The notes below the pieces were generated by a model. That model saw nothing but the letters and a program-made list of their open reading frames with translations, was not told the origin of the DNA and ran no database searches. Position numbers and translations under genes: made by a program. Of a DNA stretch of 64,000 nt, positions 52,891-64,000 are shown one piece after another. Positions within the stretch are counted from its first letter, which is position 1. Each line of letters opens with the position of its first letter. This DNA comes from Chrysomallon squamiferum. Its lineage: Eukaryota; Mollusca; Gastropoda; Neomphalida; Peltospiridae. Location of the stretch: assembly GCA_012295275.1 (NCBI GenBank), contig CM022674.1, positions 9,322,260 through 9,386,259 on the forward strand. Reading direction: 5' to 3'.

Positions 52891-52979
52891 TCTGTTTAGT
52901 TTGTGGAAATAATTTACAAATTGTTTAAAATCTGTTTCAGATGCAGTTATATGTTGAGGAACGTAGTTATAAAATTTGA
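50530..52979 (+). CDS. MAD2L2: MAD2L2 / REV7 HORMA-domain protein (5' exon not found)
   Basis: Six exons join in phase: 50530-50648, 50892-51061, 51715-51809, 52085-52158, 52326-52418 and 52941-52979. They give 196 residues ending in TGA, all with GT-AG borders. The sequence follows human MAD2L2 throughout: [29 protein letters not shown], then [55 protein letters not shown]. Human REV7 has 211 residues, so about 15 N-terminal residues remain on an upstream exon ending in phase 1. REV7 is the HORMA-domain subunit of DNA polymerase zeta and shieldin and binds partner peptides with its safety belt. Here that belt is complete, with [10 protein letters not shown] in place of the human FPWILADEQD. 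The gene is tail-to-tail with NUDT8. A truncated inverted copy lies 15 kb away. Confidence 0.93.
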
Positions 52980-54479
52980 ATTGAAAAAGAACTGTCCACA
53001 GATGTTCAGCACAGATGTTTCTCCACAATCTAAATCATGACACATAATAAGTATATGAAAACAATTAGTGTTCTTAGGACTTTCTTTGAAAAACAGAATC
53101 CTTTCACTAATAATAACTGTCAGTGTGAGAAAAAAAAAAAAATGATATAAACATCCAGTGACCAAAAGTAATTTATAAACATATAAAATTAAATTAGAAT
53201 TAAATAATCCTTGTCATAGAATTTTGTTCTTTCTTTCTTCACAGGAAGTTGTCATAGACTACATAACTTATATTTTCACTATGTTTTATAGTATAGAGAA
53301 GTTTATTTTGATTTTTTAATTATTGTTAATAAATACAGTTGAACTACAATTCTATCCACGAAATGAGAAGTGTAAGAACATTGAAATGATGATCACTTAT
53401 ATAAAAAAATGCTATGACAATCTACAATTTCAAGTATAAAATATGTTGAAAAATAATTATTAGTATATGTTTAAAAATAAATAATTGAATAAATAATAAT
53501 AAAGTTTGCCAAACTTTCTTATCATGGCATACTTTCTCATAAGTGCCATTCAGTGAATTAAGAAAAAGAGGATGAGATTCTCATTATACCTGACATGAGT
53601 GCAAAATCTTGTTAATGATAACTATTTAAACATTGCTATCTAAGTTGTAAAAATAATTATAACCAAGTTCAGAACAAGAATAATAAAAATGTTTTTATAA
53701 AACACTAATATAAATATTGTGGCAGATCAGTAAACAGGTAAAAATATATAAATAGAACATTCCAATGGAAACTTTAAATTTACAAATCTGCAAAAACAAC
53801 CCACAGAGTGTTTTATGTGTATATACAATGGCTTTATCCTATTAACAGACAGAATGTGGCAGTTGTTCCTAAGATAGCAAGTTTTATTACAAGAAAGATT
53901 CTTGAAAAATAAATTGGAAATATACACTAACAGAAAAAACTATGAAAGTGATGAAAAAGATATCTTTATTATTATCATTTTTCTTTTATTTCTTTAATCA
54001 ATTTATATATAGTTTTGAAACTAATATTGTTGAATATAAACATTTTACATACATATCTACACAAAATGTGTGAGGTATTCAATGAGTATAGGTGTATGTG
54101 TATATTACAATTATTTTTAGATTGTCAGTTTACTTTGTTATCATGCATCTAAAGTTGAATACAATTCTGAAATGATTACATTTGTTAACTAAAATAATTT
54201 TATTTATTAATGTTAAAAGTTTTCATTATAATGTAGACAGTGTAAAAGTTTTAAATAAAAAACAATAATGTGGATACATGACAAATATTTAAAAGGTTCT
54301 CTGTGACAAACACATACTCTTTACTAAGGAAGAATTTTCATATATAGTTAAATAAATATTTATTTTCTGTTTTAAATATATTTTAATGTTAATGTTTTTT
54401 GGACAGATGGAGGTTTCTGGGAATGGTTTGTACAATGACATGACAGTAGCTTGCATGGAATTGTACATATTTCCAATTA
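52980..54479. other. convergent 3' regions of MAD2L2 and NUDT8
   Basis: 1.5 kb between two stop codons facing each other, probably both 3' UTRs. AATAAA on + near 53329 and 53456 could serve MAD2L2. TTTATT on + near 54190 and 54357 (AATAAA on -) could serve NUDT8. No other coding signal. Confidence 0.5.
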
Positions 54480-56516
54480 TCATTTGCTATGTCCGAGTTT
54501 GGCTTTGTAAAGTCTAGGTGATAGTAAAGTTAAAGTTTGATGTAAGATCATTGCCGTGAGGCCCCAAATACGATGTTTCTCTCCAAGATACACAGGTAAG
54601 GTATAGCCTCTTCCAGTACGGAACTGTGTGGTTCTGAAATTGCGGAGGTTACATAAAGACTGTATACTTCTTGAAAATACTTCCTCTACCTGTGAAGATA
54701 TTTAAAAATAAACTAAACTAAAACAATATCAGTATTCACATTTAATTTTCCCATATGAATATAACATAATAAAATACTCTTAAGATTCATTAAATGTCTC
54801 ATATTATCTGCTATCACAGATTAAAAACCTGAATATCTTAAAGTGTACCTTTGCTGAGTTTTAGTAAAAAGTTAAAAAAAGTTTGTCATTACATTTTGCA
54901 TACATCTGCTGTCCAGTCTCAATTAATATTTACTATAACAACAAAAGCATGCAATTTAAAAATATTTGTGACTGCCATTTTTCTGTAATTATGTTATCAA
55001 GTACAAACTAATTTGTTCTTGTGTATTTTATTGTGACAGAAAATGTGTGTGTATATATATATATATATACACACATATATATTCGTCATGTTTGCACACG
55101 TCATGATTCCATCTAGGACAGAAGTGCAATTTTTGTACGTTTTGAAAATTTTATTTATTATCATAATTTGTTATTAATGATCACAGGTCACTAAGATCAT
55201 TAATGAATGATTATGAGAATTACAGACTAATGATGGTCACCATGGGTCATGTAAAAACAGTATGAAAACAATTTACCTCGTCAGGATTAAATTTCAAACT
55301 GTTTGTATCTACTTCTCCACAGAAACCTAAAACTGGTAACACAAACATGTCCTGAAATGAACACAACCATATATTATGTAGCTACTTACTTTACCATAAT
55401 AAGAAAAATAAATAATTGTATATACACTGCAGTAATATCTATGTATTTGATCATGCAAATAAAAAATTATTTTGTGGAAAATCTCCCTAAATAAATTCAT
55501 TCAGATTAGTTTGTCTTTGACCTTGCTAAAGATGTTAATAAAAATGAGGCATAAAATTTTCAAATATGTCTTATGAACAATTTCAAAATCAATTGAAAAT
55601 GTGAAATAATGTCTTATTGAGGTAAAAATAATATCAACCTCGCGTGTTGGTAAAGGTTTCATAAATCCTAAGACTTTGACAATATGTTTTGGAATTCCAA
55701 CTTCCTCTTGCATTTCTCTGAGAGCAGCATCAATAACATGTTTATCACTTTCATCCACAACTCCTCCAGGAAAACTGAAATATTTAAGTTCTATGGTGGT
55801 TTGTAAAAAAAAAAAAAAAAAAGAATTGAAAAGTTAATAATAATTTAAATTTCTATTGATCTTTATTTTTTCCATCTGTCTTTAATCAGACAAAGGCTTA
55901 ATTATTATTTATTACTAAGAACATAAACATATTAATTGGAATATCCTGCAGGGGTTCAGCTTGTACTACTTCTCTATTTCAATTTTTAATACAGTTCTAT
56001 ACTGCAAAAATCTTATAATTTTAATAAAGTTATGTAAAAAAAAACAAAAAACACATGAAATTAGATAAATACAGTAATACAATTAAATGATCACCTGATT
56101 TCTCCTCGATGCTTCCGTAGTGAAGATGATCGGACAGTGAACAGAACAGAAGGCTTACCATCAACATAACACAATGGTACCAACACTGCTGCATTAGCTC
56201 TTTTGTTCTTCAATTCAAGGGCTGCTGCACTTCTGACTGACTTCACACTTGATATTTCCTTCTTTACTCGTTCAAAATTAGCCTCAGAAAACATGTCATT
56301 ATTTATGCTTCTTGATAAGTGACAAACCATGGAAATCATCATATCATTTGGTTTCTTACAAACATTTAAACCACTAACAGAAGCAAACACTCTAGAAAAA
56401 TATGTTTGTTTTACATTTGTCTTTCCTAGAATACTGCCATATATAGCATATGTTTGAACATTGTTTTTCAAAAAAAATGTTGTCAATAAAATACTTATTT
56501 GCTTGCATACATTCAT
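54480..56516 (-). CDS. NUDT8: NUDT8-like mitochondrial coenzyme A diphosphatase
   Basis: Exons 56516-56095, 55774-55639, 55351-55277 and 54689-54480 join in phase (2, 0, 0) and give 280 residues. Residues 1-90 are a long leader with a hydrophobic and basic start, suited to mitochondrial import. The Nudix part starts at about residue 105 (NAAVLVPLC). The CoA-hydrolase signature is complete: VLFTVRSSSLRKHRGEISFP and GG, followed by the Nudix box with LREMQEEVGI. Then come VLPVLGFCGEVD, FNPDEVEEVF and the C-terminal GYTLPVYLGEKHRIWGLTAM, as in NUDT8 and NUDT7. Such enzymes cleave CoA and its thioesters to phosphopantetheine and 3',5'-ADP. There is no peroxisomal SKL-type tail (end is LGHSK), which favours NUDT8 over NUDT7. 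A TGA three codons upstream fixes the start. It is head-to-head with GSTK1. Confidence 0.93.
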
Positions 56517-57020
56517 ATTTTTTCAGCATTACATAAATGATAAAAAATATAAAAATAAATAAACTATAAAAAAGACTATGGTGTAAAAAAAGATAAGATT
56601 TAAAATATAATTGTATACTTGTATATTATATTTGGAACCACATACTGACATTAAGAGATACGACACAAAGATCCTCAAGTTAATTTGAACCTGAAAATAA
56701 AATATAGAATGAGAAATGGTGGGGGGGGGGGAGGAAAAGAAAAGTGGATTTTTTCTTTCTTTTTAATTTTTTTTTTTTTTTTTTTTTTAGCTGTGAGACT
56801 GAAATATTTATGTTTAATAATTAAATAATGAAAACACATTATCAAACAAACATAAAATAATACTACCTGAAAGTTTAATGTACTGGTACATCGTTCTTGT
56901 CGACTGATGCAACCAGTGATATAACTGTATAATGTATTACAATATATGCGATAGTCTAGATGGTAGAGAACCAGTTTATTATTTTGAACTGTGAAATTTA
57001 CTCGTGTTAGTGCAGCATAA
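56517..57020. promoter_or_regulatory. shared divergent promoter region NUDT8 / GSTK1
   Basis: Only about 500 bp separate the start codons of NUDT8 (-) and GSTK1 (+). On -, TTTTCAG acceptor-like sites near 56692 and 56869 suggest that NUDT8 also has a 5' untranslated exon, which would bring the two transcription starts even closer. A G-run at 56721-56732 and a poly-T run at 56768-56789 lie between. No TATA box could be assigned. Confidence 0.5.
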
Positions 57021-60000
57021 ATGTCTGGGAAAAAACTTCTAGAATTGTTTTATGATGTAGTTTCACCGTATTCTTGGCTCTGCTTTGAGGTAACTTACAA
57101 AATACGTTCATAAAATGAAAACGTTAATTCACAATCGTATGTTATAAACATGACCTCTGATCTTTGACCTGTAAAAGTGTAAGACTGAAGAAGGAATTGA
57201 TTGATTGATTTGATTTGATAGATTGATTTGATTTGATAAAATAATGATAACTAAATAGCAGGTGACTTGTATTTAAAAAAATCATCGAAAATAACTAAAC
57301 ACACTATCTATCGTACACATTTTTAATGTGATACTTTTAGCACTGTTTAAAATAGTCATAAAGTAAACAGTTAAAACACTAAGTCAAAACTGACTCTAAC
57401 ATTAACGATTGTCACAATGACAATGTCAGTATTAATTTACTGATTTTTCAAAAGTAGAATTACATACTTAATGCATTTAAATTAAATAATTTATTATTAT
57501 TATTATTATTATTATTATAAATTACCTGATTTATAATAATTATTTATGATAGTTATATTTTGCATAGGAAATTAAAGTTAAGTTTGTCTTTGAATAAATT
57601 AAAGCATGTTCAAGATGTTGATTTTGTTTCAGTTATTTATTTTTAATTTTTTTGGTTGTTGTTTGTGTGGCAGTGTGTGTTAATATTTTTGTTTACATTA
57701 TTAAGAAAATTTAAAGGAGACAGTTAATAACATGGTAATGGTTTTTAAACATCAGATTATTTTGTTTGTTGATGCCAATTTTCACAGAAATGAACTATAC
57801 ACATAATGACCTATAGCATTACTTTTGAATAATTAATTCATAATAATAAAAATGGTGCTCCAAAATACCCGTATACTTTATAAAAAAATATATTGTTTAA
57901 TTTCTTATCACATTTAACAGTCATAAGTTTATTTAAGTTAAGTTAAATAACTATTTGTTGTTTCAGGTTTTGTGCCGTTACAATGCTGCAGGTTTGTGGA
58001 ATATTAATTTTAAATTAAAGCCTTTCTTTCTGGCTGGAATAATGCATGAATCAGGTAAGAATTTTTTTAAGGTTTATCTAATCTTTCTATATATGTACCT
58101 TTTGGGAATATTTGACAGGCTGTGAATTTAAGTGTGTGTGTCTGTATGTGTGCACGCATATATACGTATACATGCATACATTCATACATATATGTATATA
58201 TATCAGTATTTGCATATGTGTGTGTGGGTGTGTGTAAAATCGTTTATTTTGAATAAAAATGAAGAGCAAGTTTCTAAAATAAGAAACAAACTTAAATTTT
58301 TCATCCAGTGAATATTTAAGAAATATTTATGGGTCATTCCGTGTCAAATCACCCAATGGTTTAAACCCGACCGTCTCAGATTTTTATGAAACTTGGTATA
58401 CTTGTTGACTGGGATCCCACAGCACCAAATCTGAAATATTAGCCCAATCAGACCAGTGGTGTGGGAGATACGGCCCACGGAATTTTGAGATTTTTGCCAA
58501 AAATGGGTGTGACCACCAACCTTAGAACCCTCATATCTCAGGAACTACTGGGCCAATCTTCATAAAATTGGTATTGTTAGAAAGGCAAAATGACAAGGAT
58601 ACCAAATCTGCCATTTTTGTTTAGTTTGGAAAATATTGGAGTACCTTGACCTTTTGACCTTTGCTATGACCTTGAAATTGACCGTGTGGATCACGTGATC
58701 TTGAGATGACCTTTATTGAAATTTAATCTCCCACATGTTAACTAAAACATATAAAAGTTTCCTGGGTGTAATATTTTTTGTTTAGCCACAATATAGATTT
58801 AAAAAATGCACATACATGAAAATAACACATTTTCAGCCATTAACATCTGATTAACTAAAACCTGAATGATCAACTCTGGATGCTAGGGATCACCATCTTT
58901 CTTGATCATCGAGTAAGACATTGTAGGCCTACATGTATGCATAAAGTTCACATAAATTTGAGAGAACTAGGTGTTTCTGATGCTTAACCTTCTCACTATG
59001 TTTGTTTCAAATGCTCACTGTATCCTTCATTCCCAGACACATTCTACTGTTCTCATCACTTTCATAAAATTGGATTATTTCCTCCTTAAATTCATTGTCC
59101 TTTCAATGGTAAAGGGTGACAAAATCAAGATTTGCACACGCTCTGTGTAGGATTCAGACATTAAGATGTCATTTTAACAGGAGTTTCGCCTAAACTCAAC
59201 AGAATAGAATTCAAATCAAAGTCCTTTTCTAGGGAAACAACAACCAGCGGTTTGTCTGGCAAGTTATCACCAAATTCTCCCATTGTAATACCACCCATAC
59301 TAAAGCCATCCTCTGCAGGACCTTTGATTTCTGAAGGGTAATCAGACAGTCGCAGCACAACTTGTCTCCTGGCACTAGTGTCTTTGGCGAAACTCCTGTC
59401 AAACTCCATTCACTAGCGCATTCCAGTAAATGAATGAAAGGACAGAAAAAAACTAGCATCAGCTACAGTAACATTAAAATGACATCTTAATGTCTGAATC
59501 CTACACAGAGCGTGTGCAAATCTTGATTTTGTCACCCTTTACCATTGAAAGGACAATGAATTTAAGGAGGAAATAATCCAATTTTATGAAAGTGATGAGA
59601 ACAGTAGAATGTGTCTGGGAATGAAGGATACAGTGAGCATTTGAAACAAACATAGTGAGAAGGTTAAGCATCAGAAACACCTAGTTCTCTCAAATTTATG
59701 TGAACTTTATGCATACATGTAGGCCTATAATGTCTTACTCGATGATCAAGAAAGATGGTGATCCCTAGCATCCAGAGTTGATCATTCAGGTTTTAGTTAA
59801 TCAGATGTTAATGGCTGAAAATGTGTTATTTTCATGTATGTGCATTTTTTAAATCTATATTGTGGCTAAACAAAAAATATTACACCCAGGAAACTTTTAT
59901 ATGTTTTAGTTAACATGTGGGAGATTAAATTTCAATAAAGGTCATCTCAAGATCACGTGATCCACACGGTCAATTTCAAGGTCATAGCAAAGGTCAAAAG

Positions 60001-63000
60001 GTCAAGGTACTCCAATATTTTCCAAACTAAACAAAAATGGCAGATTTGGTATCCTTGTCATTTTGCCTTTCTAACAATACCAATTTTATGAAGATTGGCC
60101 CAGTAGTTCCTGAGATATGAGGGTTCTAAGGTTGGTGGTCACACCCATTTTTGGCAAAAATCTCAAAATTCCGTGGGCCGTATCTCCCACACCACTGGTC
60201 TGATTGGGCTAATATTTCAGATTTGGTGCTGTGGGATCCCAGTCAACAAATATACCAAGTTTTATAAAAATCTGAGACGGTCGGGTTTAAATTTCTTTTT
60301 TTTTTGGGTGATTTGACACGGAATGACCCTTATGCAAACTTAAAAGAAACATGATTCACAGAACAGTCAATCATTTCCAAACACTACTGTTAAATGGAGT
60401 TATATTTTTAGAATTGGGAAATATTTTCAAACATTTTTACTGTAATTATTTTGTTCTGTAGGCCAGTGGTGGCAAAACTTTGATGCTAGGCGTGTCCAAA
60501 CTTTTATATCTTAGTCATTTTTGCATTAACATGTGTCACTTCTAAATTTATGTTGTTAAATGGTATATAAGTATTATAACTATATTACATTATGATTTTA
60601 ACAGAAGTATATGAATATATATAAGCTATGTCATACAATAAAGAAATAAAAATATAAACTTGCCTATTTAATTTCTCTTGTGAACCTGAATTTTACCAGC
60701 CAGTTCCTTTATGTCAGGCTGATAGTTCATTGTCTTTAAATGTAAACATGCAGCACTTTCTTCATAAGTTAATCGACTTCTTCTGTTGTATTTAATGTAG
60801 TTAAGAGATGAGAACAGGCTCTCACGCGATATGTAGAAGAAAAAATTGTTAATACTGCTTTGGCAAGACGTTTAAGAGCACCAAATGCTTTGGGAATGCT
60901 TTCCCAAATGACCAACAATTGATTGTCTTGATTGCTGCAAACTCCCCTCAAACGATCTTTTTCAAGCGTTTCTAAATTACTTCTAAGAGTGATGACTTAT
61001 TGCTTCCAAATAGAACTGGATTGAAGTTCTACTAATTCCATTTCAAGTTCTTCTATTTTCAGCCATTCAAACAGATTCATTTTCATTTTTTCAAAATTAG
61101 CTTCATCTGGGTGTTTAATGAAAAGCAATATTTCTTCAAGATCTCTTGATGAAAATTCATCTTTCAAAGAACATAAAGCTGACAAAAAGAAGTCTTGATC
61201 ATGTTCGATATCATTCTCATCTTTGTAACTAACTTCTTCATAGTTCTTTTTCAATCTTGGAAAGTACTTAAAAGTTTTAGTTTCAATGTCATGCTCAAAA
61301 ATGGCAAGTTTGGTTTCAAATGCAGTAATATGTCCAAACATGATATCAATAATTTTACCAAAACTTTGGAGTTTAACATTCAGTTCATGCAAGTGGAATG
61401 AGAGATCTATGAAAAATATCAACTGCTGAATCCAGGACTCATCATGTAGTTCTGCATAGCCTTCAGTTTTGTTCATGTCTAAAAAAAGCTGTATCTCATT
61501 TATGCATTCAACAAAGCATTCAAGAACCTTGCCTCTACTAAGCCACTGAACATTATTGTACATCAATAAACTGCCATAAGCTGATTCAACTTCATCCAGT
61601 AACAAGCTAAATTCACGTTTATGCAATGCCCATGCTGATATCAAATTAAGTATCTTGGTGACTGACACTGTAATATTTTCCAGTTCTTTTAATCCACCTT
61701 TAGCACACAGTGCATCTTGATGAACATTACAGTGAAACTGTGCTACAGAATGTCCGACAATATCAGTGAAAAGTTTCACAAATCCAAGCTTTCAGCCAAC
61801 CATATTGGGTGCTCTATCTGTTGTAATTGATATATCTATGTTTCTGTCACCAAGAGCTTTGACTACAATGTCACAGATATCTTTTCCTGTAGTATTTAAT
61901 GACAGGCAACTCCTTGAACATTTCATGACCACTAGAATAATCTTGCAAAAATTGCCAATCGAGAAGCTGAAGTAATGTCAGTGGTTTCATCAAGGCAAAT
62001 TGAAAAACAATCACGTGTTCAAGTCCTTCTGCATTTGTTCTTCAATATTTGAATGCATGGTCATTGCCTGGCTTTTAACAGTGTTTCTGGAAATAGGAAG
62101 CTCTTTAATACACTTAATTATTTTATCCTTGTTACTAAAATCTTCAAAAAGAAAAGGTGCACAGTTAAGAAAACAATTTTTAAGAAACTCTCCTTCCTTA
62201 AATGGTTTACCTTGCTGAATAATAGTATGAGAAATACTGCAACTTGCTGTCACTGAATTCACTTCTGAGTTGCCACTTACAAATTTCAACAGACTTTGAG
62301 ATAGGGTATTTTTTTTTTGTTGCCTCTTGTGCAATATATTCTTTATGTTCTTCATGACTTCTTTCTAATAACCACTTGTGATTTGACTCAAAGTATCTTT
62401 TCACATTCCAAATTCTGCTAGTAAGAACTTTATTATTTCTAAAATGCAAAGAGCTTTATTATTTCATTCTATAACAGCATATTCAGTTGTCGATCATTTT
62501 TGGAAAATTCTGCTACTACACAGATTTTCTGATAACTTTCTTTGCTGTACTCATTATGTAAGTAAGGGTTTGATCAAAACTGTGAAATGAATTTAATCTG
62601 GAACTTATTCTGAAAAAAAAGGAAATAATAAACGTGGCGACATCTGGCACTTCTATTTTCATGAGTTGTCAGTGGCTAACAGTTTCTCCTCTCAGTAAAA
62701 GAAAACGACATATATCGATTGCCATCTATTTTGAAAGAACCGTTTGCTTCTTGACATAGACATTTTTTGCCCATAGAAAGGAATTAAGAATGAAATTTAC
62801 AGCTCAGAATTTAGTTTAGTGTTAATGAGCAGTTTTGAGAATAAATCGGTGGCAATTTCTCCATATATATATGCAAGGTATGCACTGCATGCCTTCATTT
62901 CTACAATATATTTCTACAATATGAGATAATATAATTAAAACAAATTAAATAATTATATAGAAAAATATATTCGTAAAATATATACCAGTAAATAATAAAT

Positions 63001-63542
63001 TTATATGATAGAATATTACAATGACAAAAGTGCTGTCAATATTTTACATCGAAATCTAGTGCGAATTATTTTTAGTCAAACCTGTATCACAGATCCAGCA
63101 GTTGCTCCAGAATTCACTCTTCTGTTGTTATGAATAGGAATATATGTTACCAGAGTACAGCAAGGAATTCTGCTCTCACCCACTACTTTTAATTCTCTTT
63201 TATTAACTTTTGAATTACATGACCAAAAATATTCAAAATATATTAAATCAATGTCCAAGTTACTCAGTGACACGCGTATCACTTAAAATGCCCCTGCATG
63301 TCACTGCTGACATGCGTGTCATAGCTTTGCTACCACTGTTGTAGGCAATAAAACCAGATATAAAAGTACAAAAGAAGAAGCTGAACAAGACCTATGAACA
63401 TTTTTTAATTTTTTACGGTTTCTAGCATTTCTCTTTTACAGGTAATATACCACCTGCTATGGTTCAAAATAAATCTCATTACATGATGAAGGATTTGAAA
63501 CGACTTGCGGAATATATGGATGTGCCTATAACTATTCCCAAA
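57021..63542 (+). CDS. GSTK1: glutathione S-transferase kappa (3' partial)
   Basis: Exons 57021-57089, 57967-58054 and 63442-63542 join in phase (0, then 1) and give the first 86 residues, and the gene continues past the window. The start is MSGKKLLELFYDVVSPYSWL, which holds the DsbA-like thioredoxin start and the catalytic Ser of the SPYSW motif (residue 15). Exon 2 gives VLCRYNAAGLWNINFKLKP and LAGIMHESG. Exon 3 gives NIPPAMVQNKSHYMMKDLKR and ends VPITIPK. This follows human GSTK1 closely (LCRYQNIWNINLQLRPSLI, GIMKDSGNKPP). Kappa GSTs conjugate glutathione and act in mitochondria and peroxisomes. Intron 2 is 5.4 kb because of two transposon insertions. The last intron seen, from 63543, starts GTAAGT. 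Confidence 0.93.
57090..57966. other. GSTK1 intron 1
   Basis: 877 bp with a GATT-type tract at about 57197-57240 and (ATT)n near 57489-57516. No coding signal or element ends seen. Confidence 0.8.
58331..60329. mobile_element. fold-back DNA element with ~850-bp inverted repeats
   Basis: Arms 58331-59177 and 59474-60329 are near-perfect inverted repeats, starting GGGTCATTCCGTGTCAAATC and ending with its complement. The loop is about 296 bp. TTAT directly precedes the element (58327-58330) and follows it (60330-60333), a 4-bp target duplication. The right arm has an extra poly-T interruption at about 60293-60305. The class is not assigned: the 4-bp duplication and GGG/CCC ends narrow the choice but do not decide it. 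It lies in GSTK1 intron 2, so the pre-mRNA would carry a very long hairpin. Confidence 0.88.
59161..59409 (-). pseudogene. short ORF in the loop of the fold-back element
   Basis: An 82-codon frame starting MEFDRSFAKDTSARR and ending PVKMTS fills the loop and runs a few bases into the left arm. An overlapping frame (59229-59459) reads EWSLTGVSPKTLVPGDKLCC then DCLITLQKSK, a CxxC-like piece that resembles Cys-rich segments I recall from invertebrate transposon proteins. The two frames overlap around 59330, so this may be a frameshifted remnant of the autonomous parent's protein. Neither is recognised with confidence. Confidence 0.35.
60464..63338 (-). mobile_element. decayed hAT transposon (GTF2IRD2/ZBED-type transposase)
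   Basis: The terminal repeats are CAGTGGTGGCAAAACTTTG at the left and, read inward from the right, CAGTGGTAGCAAAGCTATG. The flanks are CTGTAGGC (60456-60463) and TTGTAGGC (63339-63346), a 7/8 match to an 8-bp hAT duplication. The transposase lies on - between about 62450 and 60680, broken by stops and frameshifts. The pieces in order are RYFESNHKWLLERSHEEHKE; KPFKEGEFLKNC with LFEDFSNKDKIIKCIKELP; CLDETTDITSASRL; an open 260-codon block at 61779-60997 with HCNVHQDALCAK and NVQWLSRGKVLECF; and the dimerisation end with SLNYIKYN and EESAACLHLKTMNY. This matches hAT transposases of the GTF2IRD2/ZBED kind. It is inactive, and antisense within GSTK1 intron 2. Confidence 0.92.
60997..61779 (-). pseudogene. 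hAT transposase, central open block
   Basis: The longest surviving frame of the hAT element, 260 codons. It contains the Cys/His segment HCNVHQDALCAKGG, LNLISAWALHKREFSLLLDE, the conserved Trp in NNVQWLSRGKVL, and WIQQLIFFIDLSFHLHELNV followed by KLQSFGK. These follow the order of the RNase H-like core with its inserted helical domain in hAT transposases. It starts after a TGA that interrupts the N-terminal part and ends before the C-terminal dimerisation region, which continues in other frames at about 60950-60680. Confidence 0.85.
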
Positions 63543-64000
63543 GTAAGTTTAAGAAACTCCATTTATTAACTTATTTTGTTTTTAAATTTATCTTTTTAAT
63601 TAAATATACTTGTCAAAGTAACAAAATATATATTAAAAAAAAACTCAGTCAAAACACACTCACTCAAAACACTCTCCAGTCAGAACCCCCTCCAGTAAAC
63701 AGTCAGATGGTCAAAACCCTCTTTTATGTTTGATCATAGAACCACTGAAGAGATTAATGAAATTGGGAAGCCTTGGAAAAATTCTTAAATTATAAATAAT
63801 ATAATGAAAAAACTTAATAGTAATTAGCAGTATTTATTTATTTATTTTTATCTTAGATTCTGATGGGATTAAGGTAATTGGGAAGCCTTTATCAAATCTT
63901 TAAATAATATAATTACAGAGCTTGATACCAGTGTAGCTACTCATATTCCATTGATCAAATAATTGAGCATTTCAATTTTGTTGAAACAAAAACAGATGAT
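63543..64000. other. GSTK1 intron 3, running off the window
   Basis: Starts GTAAGT. AT-rich. Around 63711-63790 and 63840-63900 two related stretches share AAATTGGGAAGCCTT-like and ATTAATG/ATTAAGG words, a weak local duplication. No exon seen before the window ends. Confidence 0.6.

Noticed and set aside
1-64000. tRNA, rRNA, snRNA genes and CRISPR arrays
   Set aside because: None seen by eye on either strand. The regular repeats are microsatellites or minisatellites without unique spacers.

Overview
The window looks like nuclear DNA of an invertebrate, most likely a coleoid cephalopod such as an octopus. It is strongly AT-rich and full of dinucleotide and trinucleotide microsatellites. Genes have small GT-AG exons in kilobase introns, and single-copy animal genes are interspersed with DNA transposons. 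The species assignment is inference. The gene content itself only shows a bilaterian animal of lophotrochozoan type. Genes had to be assembled exon by exon, because most open frames in the window are chance or microsatellite translations.

Layout. 1-0.6 kb: two weak terminal-exon candidates, one Cys-rich and one with a faint LRAT-like motif. 5.1-6.3 kb (+): a three-exon PLAC8/cornifelin-family protein. 7.55-10.9 kb (+): a two-exon 269-residue protein of unknown family, whose intron carries a transposon ORF fragment. 10.9-22.3 kb: no supported gene. 22.6-23.6 kb (-): a class A amine GPCR closest to 5-HT6, with a splice acceptor just before its first ATG. 24-33 kb: intergenic, with microsatellites and a degenerate minisatellite.

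33.8-52.9 kb is a large inverted duplication. The right-hand outer segment carries a nearly complete MAD2L2 (REV7) gene on +. The left arm carries a truncated, near-identical copy on -, with three exons kept and three lost. The spacer between the arms holds MRPL51 (-, three exons) and a 57-bp minisatellite that switches orientation half way along.

54.5-56.5 kb (-): a complete four-exon NUDT8-like mitochondrial CoA diphosphatase, tail-to-tail with MAD2L2. It is head-to-head with GSTK1 (+, from 57.0 kb and running off the window), and the two start codons are about 500 bp apart. GSTK1 intron 2 has been enlarged by a 2-kb fold-back element (58331-60329, TTAT target duplication) and a decayed hAT transposon (60464-63338, 8-bp target duplication). 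A small hAT-type MITE lies at 49036-49419.

How the genes relate: MRPL51, NUDT8 and GSTK1 all point to mitochondrial or peroxisomal housekeeping. MAD2L2 is a DNA-damage and mitotic HORMA protein, and the GPCR is a neuronal signalling gene. No operon-like or new multi-gene system was found. The most unusual features are the inverted MAD2L2 duplication, the two very long inverted repeats and the inverted minisatellite.
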